Assembly: GCF_030272615.1 (NCBI RefSeq)
Contig: NC_081413.1
Span: 157,051,849-157,115,848 of the forward strand
Origin: Cryptomeria japonica
Taxonomy: Eukaryota; Streptophyta; Pinopsida; Cupressales; Cupressaceae
Length of the DNA stretch: 64,000 bases
Reading direction: 5' to 3'
Each line of letters starts with the position of its first letter. Positions within the stretch are counted from its first letter, which is position 1. Under the pieces are notes generated by a model, which was given only the letters and a program-made list of their open reading frames with translations, did no database searches and was not told where the DNA came from. Of the stretch, positions 24,499 to 34,617 are shown piece by piece. Both the position numbers and the translations under genes were made by a program.

Positions 24499-25068
24499 GT
24501 CGGCTTGTAACAAAGAAAAAATCTAAAAAATGTTAGCAAAATTTAACCAATAGACTTAGCAAAAAACTTCATAATAAAATGGTATATTGGATTCATTAAT
24601 TGGAGGTTGGTTAATTTAAATGGTATATAGTACATACCACCCCCATGATATTAACTTTGTTTCTATCTATATGTATCACAATTAGCATCACATATCATGT
24701 GTCATCATAAACATGTAATCCATCACACATGTATCATAAATCACCATCCATCACATAGGTAATAAACAATCCACGTTCTATAAAAAAACACAAAGTTCAA
24801 AAAATGTCACATGCATCATCATAAACATGTGATCCATCACATATGTATTTTAAATCAACATCCATCACATAGCTAATAAACAATCCAATTTCCATAAATA
24901 AACATAGTTTAAAAATTGTCACATAAATAGTCACTCTCCCTATCTTCATCTCCATATTAAAAGGTGCATCACGAATTAATTATGTAATGGCATTAGAATT
25001 CAAAACATAATGAATTAATTATGTAAAAAAAATTCTATCAAGAAGTCAATATTAAATTAGATAATATA
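24499..25068. repeat. Spacer between the two transposase genes, with a 114-bp duplication
   Basis: An AT-rich gene-free stretch. Two tandem copies of about 114 bp start CATCATAAACATG at 24703 and 24817 and share CATCCATCACATAG and TAATAAACAATCCA. This may be 3' sequence of the TNP2-like gene. Confidence 0.6.
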
Positions 25069-25090
25069 CTAATCGCATACCTCATACATT

Positions 25091-25153
25091 TCATTCTTCA
25101 TCATCATGAACATCAAGGTCATCATCGCCATCATCATCATCATCATCATGATC

Positions 25154-25209
<56 letters not shown>

Positions 25210-28200
25210 CATCATCATTGTCATCATCATCATCATCATTATCATCAACATCTTTGCCATCATCATCACCATCACCATCACCATCACCATCACCATCACC
25301 AGCACCAGCACCAGCACCAGCACCATCACCATTACCATCACCATCACCATCACTATCACCATCACCATCACCATCATCATCTTCTTCTTCTTCTTCTTCT
25401 TGTTCTTCTTCATCGTCATTGAGAAACTGTCGATCGGGATCATCATCCACTTCATCTTCTACTTCTTTGGTATCTTCTTCTTCCATCACATTATACTTTA
25501 TCATCCTTCCTCTTGGATCATGTCTAACAACAAATGACCAACCCAGTTTATGTGGAACCTCTGAGTAAAATACTTGCTCATATTGGCTTGGAAGAACATA
25601 GGGCTCATCCCCAATTGGTTCAAATGACCTTGTATTTAGCATTATAAAACCATTATCATGTTCAATAATAGTTCTATCAGGATAATTTTTATTCAATCGT
25701 AGCCTGTACCATTTGATGACGAACAAAGATAATTTGAAGGAATTAAAGTCACACTCAAGCATATCATCCAAAATGCCATAGTATCGATTTTGAGACTGTT
25801 GAGGATGAATGTCATTTCTCAATGAAATATTTGTCACCTCAAAGACTGTAGTGATGCCAGAATCACAAGTTTTCTTCGTATCATCCAGCTTTTTTATGTG
25901 AAATTTATGACCATTGCAGCACATAGCGTTGTGGTGTTTGACTTGCGATATGTCAAACATGTAAAATTTATTGCATTGTGAGTTGATAAACATATGGGTG
26001 ATTAATAAATTTATACGTACCTATTTATCTCTTAAACCATATGCTAAATCAATTTCCCTTTGTGTAACATTGGAATCTCCATTATGATGTGCTTCTTTAA
26101 CCAATGAAGCCACACCTTCCCATGTTAATGTGCGTCCAGAATGTTGACAATGTTCAATCCATATCGTCATCCAATCAAGATTGTTTGCAATATACAAATG
26201 TAGTGCATCCCACTCTCGACCAACTATACAAAAAATAAATAGACATCTTACAAACGATTTATTTTGAAGATTAAAAATTAATTAACTACAATAACATCTT
26301 ATAATTACCTCTCACTTTCCTCAATCTACCTTTCCCCATCAAGTATTCCCCTTCGAATTTGTTAATGGTGTTGGGATCCCAAATGTGATCCACGTGGATC
26401 TTTGCTGCAAACTTAGGAAGATATTCAGAAATGTACACCATAGTCTGGTATACCATATATCCCTCCACCATAGAACCCTCAGGATGTGCTCTTTGTTGAA
26501 CCAAAGCCTTCAAAAATTTCAAGTGCCTCTCAACCATCCACATTGACCTAGTGTGTATAGGTCCACACAATTCAATCTCCTCAACTTGGTGTATGAGGTA
26601 GTGTTCTTATGCATTGAAAAAGCTGGAGGTAGACACTTTTGCATTTCACACATTAAATGAGGAATTTTTCTCTTCCAATATTTTATATCGTCTTTATGGA
26701 TTTATTTACATGACAACCACCTACAAGGTATTCAAGACCCAAAAAAAATATATTACATAACAAGTAAAACAAATCACAAATATAATATCTATACAATGAA
26801 CTAAACAAATATCTCTACTTACCTCATGTATTTTCCAAGATCATATATGACTTTCTTGACATTATTGTCGAAGTCATCTGGGAGAGATAGAGGTAGAATG
26901 TACTGCAACAATTATTAAATTATCTTTTCATTTTTTTGTAACACAATGAAAAGTACATGTATGTGCAGTACTTAAATACATACTAAAAACACAAGAACAT
27001 GAATTACCTTAATGAAGGTATGCCAATCATGTGTTTTCATCCCTAGCCCAAATTCACTGTTCTTTGATATGAGATTGTTTATCTTCGTAGCAAATCCTAT
27101 GGGAAATTGAATTTTTCGTATGAATTATTTTATAGCATTGCTTTGCTGGTCTGTTAATAACTAAGGAAGCTCACTTATATTAATTTGGTCTCCATGGCTA
27201 TTTGATTGAATGACATTTATCATTGCATGATTGGAATCCTGAATGTCACTACATATTTTGACAATTTTTTCTTTGTCACGCCTTCCATCCAATATTTTCC
27301 ATACTGTCTCTATTATATTCTTTCCAATATGCATACTACCAAACAAATGAACAATTTGTAACTGCTCATAGTAGGGCAACCTACTAAATTGTAGGGGATA
27401 ACTTTTTAGTCCCTTAGGAAGGTGGTCATTTATGCCTTCATGACCTTCATGATCATCAATCACATCATCAATAAACAAAACAAAATAGAAAAGATGTTTT
27501 ATGACAAACCAATAGATGGAATGGCATTACCTTGACGATTAATTCTATTATATTCCAACTTCCATAGGTGAGGTGTCATTCTTCGTGGCTTTGATGTATT
27601 CTCTTCTTTCCCATTGAAAAGATGTTTTTCAGTATTTCGATACTTATGATTTTTGTGGAGAAAGTGCCTATACTCATCAAACACCTACTTTCCTAAACTT
27701 TTTGAATGATGAGATTTCATCTTTGGACCACAAACAAGACATGAAAATTTTCCCTTTGTTTGAATACCGACAAGATAATGTATAATTGGATTAAATATGA
27801 TAATTTTTTGAATTATAATGTTCATGCACAACTTAAACACTATAACATACCACAAAAATGTGTTAGCCCCGGGGCATCGTGTATTGTCCATAGAAGCATC
27901 ACATGGAATTGAAATTGTCTTTGTCCTATTAGTCTAGAGACGTCATACATAGTGACACCATCCCATAACTCCAACAACTCATCGATAAGAGGCTCGATAT
28001 ATACATTCATATCTTTAACTTGGTACTTACCTAATCTAATGAACAAAAACATTACATAATTATTATGACCATTTTACTGCAATATTTATAATTAAATTTA
28101 GACGACTATATTTAAATGATAAAATACCTGGAACAATCATTGCCAAAATTATGTGCTCCCTCTTTATTGACATCCATGGAGGAATGTTATTGTTGATAAC

Positions 28201-29450
28201 AAAAATAGGCCACACTGAGTAAACAGATCTCATCTTTCCAAATGGATTGACACCGTCCATTGCCAATGAAAGCTTGAGATTATGAGGTTCTTCTTTAAAG
28301 TGTGGCCACTTTTCCTCTATGTCCATAAATGCTGAACCATCCACAGGCATTCGAATAATGTCATCTCGACTTCTATTGCGTGCATGGTAATCCATAAATT
28401 GTGCCAAGCTAGTGCACTTGAATAATTGTTGCATACGTGGAATAATGGGAATATAGTGAAGAACCTTGTGAGGAACCCTTTTTGTTATTTGATCTGTTTG
28501 ATATCTACTGATATGACATTTAGGGCATTCAGTTCAAAATTCATGTTGTTTGTGATATATAATATGATCATTGGGACAAACATCTATTGCTTGATACTCC
28601 ATTCCAATATCTTTCATAACGACAGATAATTCTTGGTATGAGCGAGGTAAAATATTTGATGGTGGTAATAAAAACTCACCTATCAATCTACAACAAAAAA
28701 ATATAATTTGTTATAATAAAGAATATTAATGGTACAACATGATTCACAATTTATTATGACATATATGACATACCTTAACATACGTGACATTGTTATGTTG
28801 GATAAACCATTCATAACCTTCAAGTTCACCAACAACAATGCATCAGAGAGAAGAGTTGCTTGCGAGCCTTCGTAAAGGGCCTCAGATGCCTTCTCAAGTA
28901 GAGGGAAATCATGAACAACATCAAGGTCATCTTCATCATCATGATTAGCTGTGCGAGTACTAAATGAGTCATGGATCAATGTATTTGTACCATCATCTTC
29001 AATTGTGTTTTCTGGCTCATGATCATCATCTTCCATGCGATCATTATCTTCAGCTTCGATATTCACACCTCCATGTTCGTCCACTTCGAAAACCATATTC
29101 TCAGGGTTGTATTGATCCATACCATGTGCTTTGGGGTGCTTGACCTATATAAAATTGATAAACACAAATAAACCATGATCATGATCCCATCATCACATGA
29201 TTTATTATGTATATAAATTGTCAAAACGATATAATGAAAAAATTACCAATGGATGATAATCATGCCCACCTTCAATGTGACCATGCAACCTACAATGTTT
29301 CTTCGCTGTTTTGATTAGAAGTCTTCTAGTCTTTAACCCCTTACAAATTTTGCACAGACAATAACATTTTCCATCACCTTTTCTTTTCAAGTTAGACCAC
29401 AATCTAGTAATTGTCTCCTTATTTTGTTGTTCGTTGATATTGTCTGACAT
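25091..29450 (-). CDS. TNP2-like CACTA transposase with DUF4218 and DUF4216
   Basis: The minus strand carries the parts of a TNP2-type transposase in the family order. It starts at 29450 (MSDNINEQQNK, then a Cys-rich CYCLCKICKGL segment) with an acidic segment at 29.1-28.8 kb. Then come VCPNDHIIYHK and ECPKCHISRY at 28.6 kb, and the Transposase_21 core LAMDGVNPFGKMRSVYSVWP at 28.3 kb. YIEPLIDELLELWDGVTMYD at 28.0 kb and KGKFSCLVCGP at 27.75 kb follow. A DUF4218 segment is at 26.6-26.3 kb (CGPIHTRSMWMVERHLKF) and a DUF4216 segment at 26.0-25.5 kb (WYRLRLNKNYPDRTIIEHDN). Introns lie between. At least one in-frame stop (HEF*TECP) is present. It would excise and insert the element from CACTA ends; activity is doubtful. 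Exon borders are approximate. Confidence 0.8.
25110..25420. repeat. ATC/ATG-type trinucleotide and hexanucleotide tract
   Basis: An almost uninterrupted run of CATCAT, GATGAT, CACCAT and CACCAG units. On the minus strand it lies in the open frame after DUF4216 and encodes an Asp/Glu run, a Gly/Asp/Ala run and about 18 consecutive His. It is inside the coding frame of 25091-25993 and is probably an expansion of an originally short acidic tail. Confidence 0.9.
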
Positions 29451-29901
29451 GGTCTTTCTTCAAAGGCAAGAAAATAGAAATTATCATTATTGAACAAAGC
29501 ATCTTATTGAATTTAGATTTCTAGTTTGCTTATGGTACATCACACAACATGGAAAAAAAAAATACTCAATAAATAACAGGATTGATTGATCTAGTATTAT
29601 CACAATCTGCACTTGGCCTTGAATATTTTCTCCTCCTAACACTGTTTATCCATTACCTGTCAAGTACAGAACTCTAAAACCCGTGGCTATTAAAATACAT
29701 AAGACAACATTGTAGCATCTTATAATCATATGTTATAAAACCAAAGCACTTGGGAGTGATTCTTTTGTTTTTCACAGTCCAGGAAAACGGTGTCTACTGG
29801 AGCCTTGAATAACTGACTAGAAAGATTTTTAATTCCTTTTCTTTTTCCTTTTGATTTTTTCACTGTCACTTCCATCCTTTGAGTTAGATGCCCTCGCCCT
29901 T

Positions 29902-31785
29902 TTATTTATTCTTGTGTTTTTCATACTCATTATCATGCTTTGAATTACTTTTCTTTCTTGGTGACTCCTTACTGCTCTCACTGTTAGTTTCACTCTCAGA
30001 ATCTGAGTCTGATGTATCAGAATCTGACGAACCTGATGAACTAGAAGAATCGTCATTAGAGGTAGATTCATCTGACTCAGGAATAGACTTTTTCTGCTGT
30101 ATTAAAAGCCTTGGCATATTATTCAAATACTCATGTAAACTCTCAGTGATACCACCAAGACCAATAGAAGTAAAGAAATTGATAGTAAACCATGAATTTT
30201 TGGGATTGTCCCTTGGAGAAATTGAATCAAAAGACTCCTACATTGTTGGATCATTCAACCTTTCATTAAGAAACAATATACCAAGCCGCTCTGCCAGCTC
30301 TTGCAAGAGAATCTTTATAAAAATAAGGGAAGAGGAAGTAGTACCTTCCTCTATCAAACATATATAAGCAAGACAATGCCATGGAAGAGCATCTGTGCCA
30401 AGTAAGTGGGCCAAAAACTTTGCAATATTACGTAGTTTATTTGTTTCCAGTCTGTGTATCATAGAATACTGTTGTACAAAACACTTATCAAAAAATTGCT
30501 CATAAATTTTATTGATCATACAAAATCTTTGCCCAAGAAGACCATAATAATGAAGGTATGTTCTCTCTTGACCAGGTTCAATCTTGTTCTTTAGTAGCTT
30601 ATGACCAGCTTCCTCAAAATCAACACTTGACATGATTGTCAAATAAATTGAACATCTTAAATTGACCAAGTTTGTCTTTGTCTCATCCTCTATTCTCAGT
30701 GCTTCCTCACTTTCCTCTTCATCATCATCATCTGAATCATCACCTGAATCATTCTCCCCTTTTGCTTCATCTGAAGAAGCATCTCCAAGGATATCTTTCT
30801 TTAGTTTTTCATAGGTTGCCTCATGCTCTAAGAAATCAGGATCTGGCTTGAAAACATCCAAACTAGCTTCTTGATCAAGTTCATCTTCTAGGAAAACTTC
30901 ACGTGTTAACTGATCTGGACGCACAGCTGGATGACCCTCTAACTTAGCTTTGTGAATTACAAAAAGGTCTTCAATTAAAAAGTGTACTTGTTTGTCAATT
31001 TCCCCCTCATGGAGAATACCTCTAAATCTTTCAAAAATCCCATAGAGACCTTTGGGTGAAAGGTCTTGCAACAAAGAACCACATTCTTTCACGAACCCAA
31101 CAACAACCTCTACACTTTCATCTGTGGGGTTCTCTAGTAAAAGGGTGAGAAGTTCCAAGGCAATGATCTCATGTGCAACTTGTTGATTCACTAAATGAGC
31201 TATGAATTTGGCTACTGCTATTAACATGTGCTTGTCATTGTGTTTGTATGCCCTCTTAAGCTGCAAAATAATTCTTTGCAAAAGCAAATTGCCAACTTTA
31301 GGAAATTTTATATTTACCACAACAACCAATGCAACAAAAACATCTGTAAATCCAGGGGATGCCATTTGGGATTTCATACAAGACCTACAAAATAGACCCC
31401 TCCCATGGATGAGATTCTCTGCAAACAACTCTGGAATGATGTTCTTGATGTTAGATGCATTTACCTAGTTTACTGACCCATTGATACTCTTCCAAAGGGC
31501 ATCCGATGTAATGTGCTAGTATTCCACACTGCTCTTGTCTTCCACATCTTTCATCATTTGAGCCAGCTTAAATGGGGGAATGTAAACACCCCCACTTCTT
31601 CCAGCACCCTTCTCAGCTCCTCTTACAACACCTTCACCATTCCCATTCTGAGATGGAGCAGACACAAAACCAGAAGTTTTCACTTCCACTGCCTCTTTGT
31701 CCCTCTTGTTTCTAGAAGCCCCTTTACCACTTAATTCATGCTTATTTCTGTACATAAACCCATCAAGAAGCATGAGTTTTTGCAT
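29902..31785 (-). pseudogene. CWC22: Intronless CWC22 splicing-factor copy inside the CACTA element
   Basis: One minus-strand frame from 31785 to 29902 covers the CWC22 order: a basic N-terminal part, GGVYIPPFKLAQMMKDVEDK at about 31.57 kb, the MIF4G domain (GLFCRSCMKSQMASPGFTDV, QVAHEIIALELLTLLLENPT, DLSPKGLYGIFERFRGILHE), an acidic linker, the MA3 domain (RRCS-like start, SSVDFEEAGHKLL, YYGLLGQRFCMINKIYEQFF, MIHRLETNKLRNIAKFLAHL), NERLNDPTM, and a Ser/Asp-rich tail. CWC22 helps the spliceosome and loads the exon-junction complex. Stops are TAG at 31516-31518, about 31468 and 30238-30240. The first and third are simple CAG-to-TAG changes. There is no intron, whereas plant CWC22 genes are spliced, so this is probably a processed copy. 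A short stretch expected between KIEPGQ and ERTYLHYYG seems deleted. It cannot make full-length protein. Confidence 0.85.
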
Positions 31786-31804
31786 ATAAACTCACTCAAA
31801 TATT

Positions 31805-31972
31805 TTACAGTTATTTTTCATCAAGATTCCCTCAGGAGCTGGCAGATCCTACTTCCATACATTAATTCTATTTTCTCAAAGGACAATCCTAAAAATCCAT
31901 GCGTTGCAAACAAATTTTTACACCTTTGTTGGTTGTGGTGGGGTCATAGAGAGTTTACATCAATAAATGAAG
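31805..31972 (+). pseudogene. Inverted second CWC22 fragment
   Basis: The plus strand here is similar to the 3' part of the CWC22 copy on the opposite strand. It has ATTTTTCATCAAGATTCC, then CAGGAGCTGGCAGA, then TCAAAGGACAATCCTAAAAA, then GAGAGTTTACATC, matching sense CWC22 sequence now at about 30.33-30.13 kb (minus). The fragment is preceded by ATATTTTACAG, which looks like an intron acceptor, so it may derive from genomic rather than spliced CWC22. It lies head to head with the first copy, about 20 bp from its start. Confidence 0.7.
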
Positions 31973-32073
31973 AGCATGCCAATGATTTTAATGCAATAGT
32001 AGAAGTCTATCTCTTATTCAATATCTCTAGTGAAACCCCCATGATCTTTTGTTGGAGTAGAATTTGCTATATT
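31973..32073. other. Short spacer, nothing recognised
   Basis: No family match by eye. It continues from the inverted CWC22 fragment to the unidentified fragment. Confidence 0.3.
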
Positions 32074-32560
32074 CTAGAAAGGGTCTTGTCCTTTGTTGAT
32101 GGGATATTCATCTACCTCAAGATATAACTGTTCTTTTGTCCAAAAATAAGTGGAACTAAATGAAGATCTAGCACCATGAAATGAATCCTCAAAAGGATTA
32201 CTATAGTTAGTTTTGGTAGATAATGATCTGGGTAAAATACTAATGTGGCTTGAGGAAACATTATGTACTAGCTTAGCATACTCTAACAACTTTGGTGCGA
32301 CATGCTACATCCAATTAAGTCTCCATTGGTATCTATATTGTGTTTATGGATTGGGATTCAATGTACTCTTTTTATACACAAATTTTACTTTCAATTGAGG
32401 AGGTTTGTATGTACTTACTTGTCTTTCGATTTTATCCCTATTTCAAGAATTTCTTCTATCAACAAATCATTTGTTGTAAGTTGTACAAGTGGAAGCTTGA
32501 ACATACCTTCCATGATAGCCTTGTTGATACGTTTAACACCATCTTGTGCAACAAATCTTT
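32074..32560 (-). pseudogene. Unidentified host-gene fragment with an intron-like gap
   Basis: The minus strand encodes RINKAIMEGMFKLPLVQL and LLIEEILEIGIKSKDK at about 32.55-32.43 kb, followed by a donor-like CAAGTAAGTAC. Then, after an AT-rich gap, LLEYAKLVHNVSSSHISILP, TNYSNPFEDSFHGARSS and TYFWTKEQLYLEVDEYPINK occur at 32.29-32.08 kb. The composition is that of a normal globular protein with an exon-intron-exon layout. I cannot name the family. It is open but truncated at both ends. Confidence 0.45.
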
Positions 32561-33294
32561 AGAACTCCACTGTTTCATTGAAGAGTGAGTAGTAGGGACA
32601 ATCTAGGACACTTACAGAGGTTTTGCAAGAGAGATAAATAGACCTAAATATTATGGCTTAATAATGATCAATAGGTAAACAGATAAGAAAATTTCAATAT
32701 CAAAATGATTTTCTCATTTGCCTTTACTAGAAATGGATAGATCTGCTAATAATGGCTTTATGACTGTATGTCAACTTTAGACTCAATCCAAGAAGAGCTA
32801 GAACTAATATGCGATATCTAGATTTATGATCTCTATAATATATTATCCCATAATTATGTTTCCATGCATCTATACCACAACACAAACATCATGCTAGTGT
32901 TCAGCCATAGCAATTGATATCCTAATTATAGAATGTGAAATATGCACATAACTATGAATAAAGATTAAGAAAAATAAAGAAAGATGCTTATTGCAAACAT
33001 AAATGACTAATGGACAAGAATTGAATTCATTGTAGATAGTTTTGAATATCAAATTCACTTATTTGTGTGCATTTAGTAACTCATGTACTTGTGGCCAACC
33101 ATTTATCTCTTTCATAAATTAAACACTTATTAATAACATTAAATGGCTGAGTAATTATGTTTTAGTTGAAATTGAAAATAAAATATTTTATTTTAGGACA
33201 ACTCACACTATTCCCTATCATATTTTAGACTCTCGGTTTTGTTAGTAGTGGTTTGATGTCTTTGGAGCTGATCATTGCATTTCTTTAGTTACGT
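32561..33294. other. No gene seen
   Basis: AT-rich sequence between two gene fragments. No coding, repeat or transposon signal that I can support. Confidence 0.45.
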
Positions 33295-34135
33295 TTGCCA
33301 GTGTACTCCCACCTTGTGCCAAAATGGGAGCTTTGGAATAGGGTATGGACATCCATCAAAACATAAAAGATAGAGGAATTTTGTCAGATGTAGTTGCAAC
33401 TGCTCTGTTAGCATGTATGCAAAATGTGGAAGCATAGACAAGGCACGAGAACTATTTGACAGATTGCCTCAAAGAAATGTGGTTTCCTAAACTGCAATGA
33501 TTGTCGGATATGCACAAAATGGATTTGTTGAGAAGGCTTTAGAAACTTTCAAGCAAATGCAATTGATAGGTGTAAAGCCAAATTCCATGACCATTGCTAC
33601 TATCCTCCCTGCCTGTGCCAAAATGGGAGATTTGGAATAGGGTATGGACATTCATCGAAGCATAAAGGATAGAGGAATTTTGTCAGATGTTGTAGTTGCA
33701 ACTACCTTGGTAGACATGTATGCAAAATGTGGAAGCATAGACAAGGCATGTGAACTATTTGATAGAATGCCTAAAAGAAATGTTGTCTCGTGGATTGCAA
33801 CGATTTCTGAATATGCACAAAATGGATTTGTCGAAAAGGCTTTAGACACTTTCAAGCAAATGAAATTGGAAGGAATAAAGGCAAATTCCACAACCTTTGC
33901 TAGCATCCTCCCTGCCTGTGCAAAAATGGGAGCTTTGGAACAGGGTATGAACATCCATCAAAGCATAATGGATAGAGGAATTTTGTTAGGTGTTGTACTT
34001 GCAAATGCCTTGCTTGACATGAATGCAAAATGTGGAAACATGGACAAGGCTCGTGAATTGTTTGATACGATGCTGCAAAGAGATGTGATCTCATGTGAAC
34101 AATCAACACGTGCGTATACAGGAGGAAGGGATTGA
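33295..34135 (+). pseudogene. PPR-protein gene fragment
   Basis: The translated region shows about three pentatricopeptide units of the PLS type. Conserved pieces are LVDMYAKCGSIDKACELFDR, MPKRNVVSWIATISEYAQNG, ASILPACAKMGALEQGMNIH and LLDMNAKCGNMDKARELFD. Plant PPR proteins bind organellar RNA for editing or processing. The longest open piece is 33644-34135. Upstream units are broken by GAATAG (CAG to TAG) and TCCTAA (an expected Trp). No start codon, transit peptide or E/DYW end is present. It sits near the right end of the CACTA, as expected for captured cargo. Confidence 0.88.
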
Positions 34136-34585
34136 TTCTACAAAATGGAATGCTCACTCCTCAATCATGGTTCTATGGTTTTACGAGATTAATCTAGGGC
34201 AATTAACCACCACATGTATATTTTTTGCAACATGAAATTAAAAACTAGGGCAATTTGAATCTACCTCCTATGCGGGATTGCAAGAAATGCCACAAATGCC
34301 ATCGACGTGGGTTTGATGTTCTTGGGGGTTGAAGTCGCCACGGATGCCTACGTGGAATTGCAATGCACAAATGAATTCCCCTCTTCTTTTTTTTTAAGTA
34401 ATGGCCGTTGTCATTGGAATTATGATGAACTCGAGCACTTTTTTGAAAAAAGAAAATTCTCATTACTAATGCCTTCTTCGTCAAAACCAAATGGGAGATT
34501 TCCGTCGGAATTACGACGAATGTGGGCATTTTTTCAAAAAAAAATCAAATTTGGCCATAATATACCTTCTCCGTCGAAAACCTCA
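34136..34585. repeat. Right subterminal region of the CACTA element
   Basis: Gene-free. Words such as CATCGACGTGG, TTCCGTCGGAATTACGACG, TTCGTCAAAACC and CTCCGTCGAAAACC increase towards the terminus. This is the CCGTCG/CGACGG style typical of CACTA subtermini and comparable to the left end. Confidence 0.65.
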
Positions 34586-34614
34586 GTCAGAAATCTAGTC
34601 TAAATGTATTAGTG
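34586..34614 (-). repeat. Right terminal inverted repeat of the CACTA element
   Basis: Read on the minus strand it begins CACTAATACATTTAGAC. TAC follows on the plus strand at 34615-34617, matching the left target duplication at 7381-7383. Confidence 0.93.
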
Positions 34615-34617
34615 TAC

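Larger units (their letters stand above)
7384..34614 (-). mobile_element. CACTA (En/Spm) DNA transposon, 27.2 kb, with captured genes
   Basis: The left end reads CACTAGTACATTTAG and the right end, on the minus strand, CACTAATACATTTAG. The first 29 terminal bases match at 26 positions (7384-7412 against 34586-34614). TAC flanks both sides (7381-7383, 34615-34617), the 3-bp duplication expected for CACTA elements. Subterminal DNA at both ends is rich in short CGAC/GTCG and ATCGATG motifs. The element encodes a TNPA/Transposase_24-like gene and a TNP2-like transposase, both on the minus strand. At 27 kb it is large for the superfamily, mainly because of the apparent cargo at 9-18.3 kb and 29.9-34.1 kb. 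Confidence 0.93.

Noticed and set aside
25106-25568. Plus-strand ORFs of Met/Ile or Ser/Pro repeats
   Set aside because: They are other-frame readings of the trinucleotide tract inside the minus-strand transposase gene.
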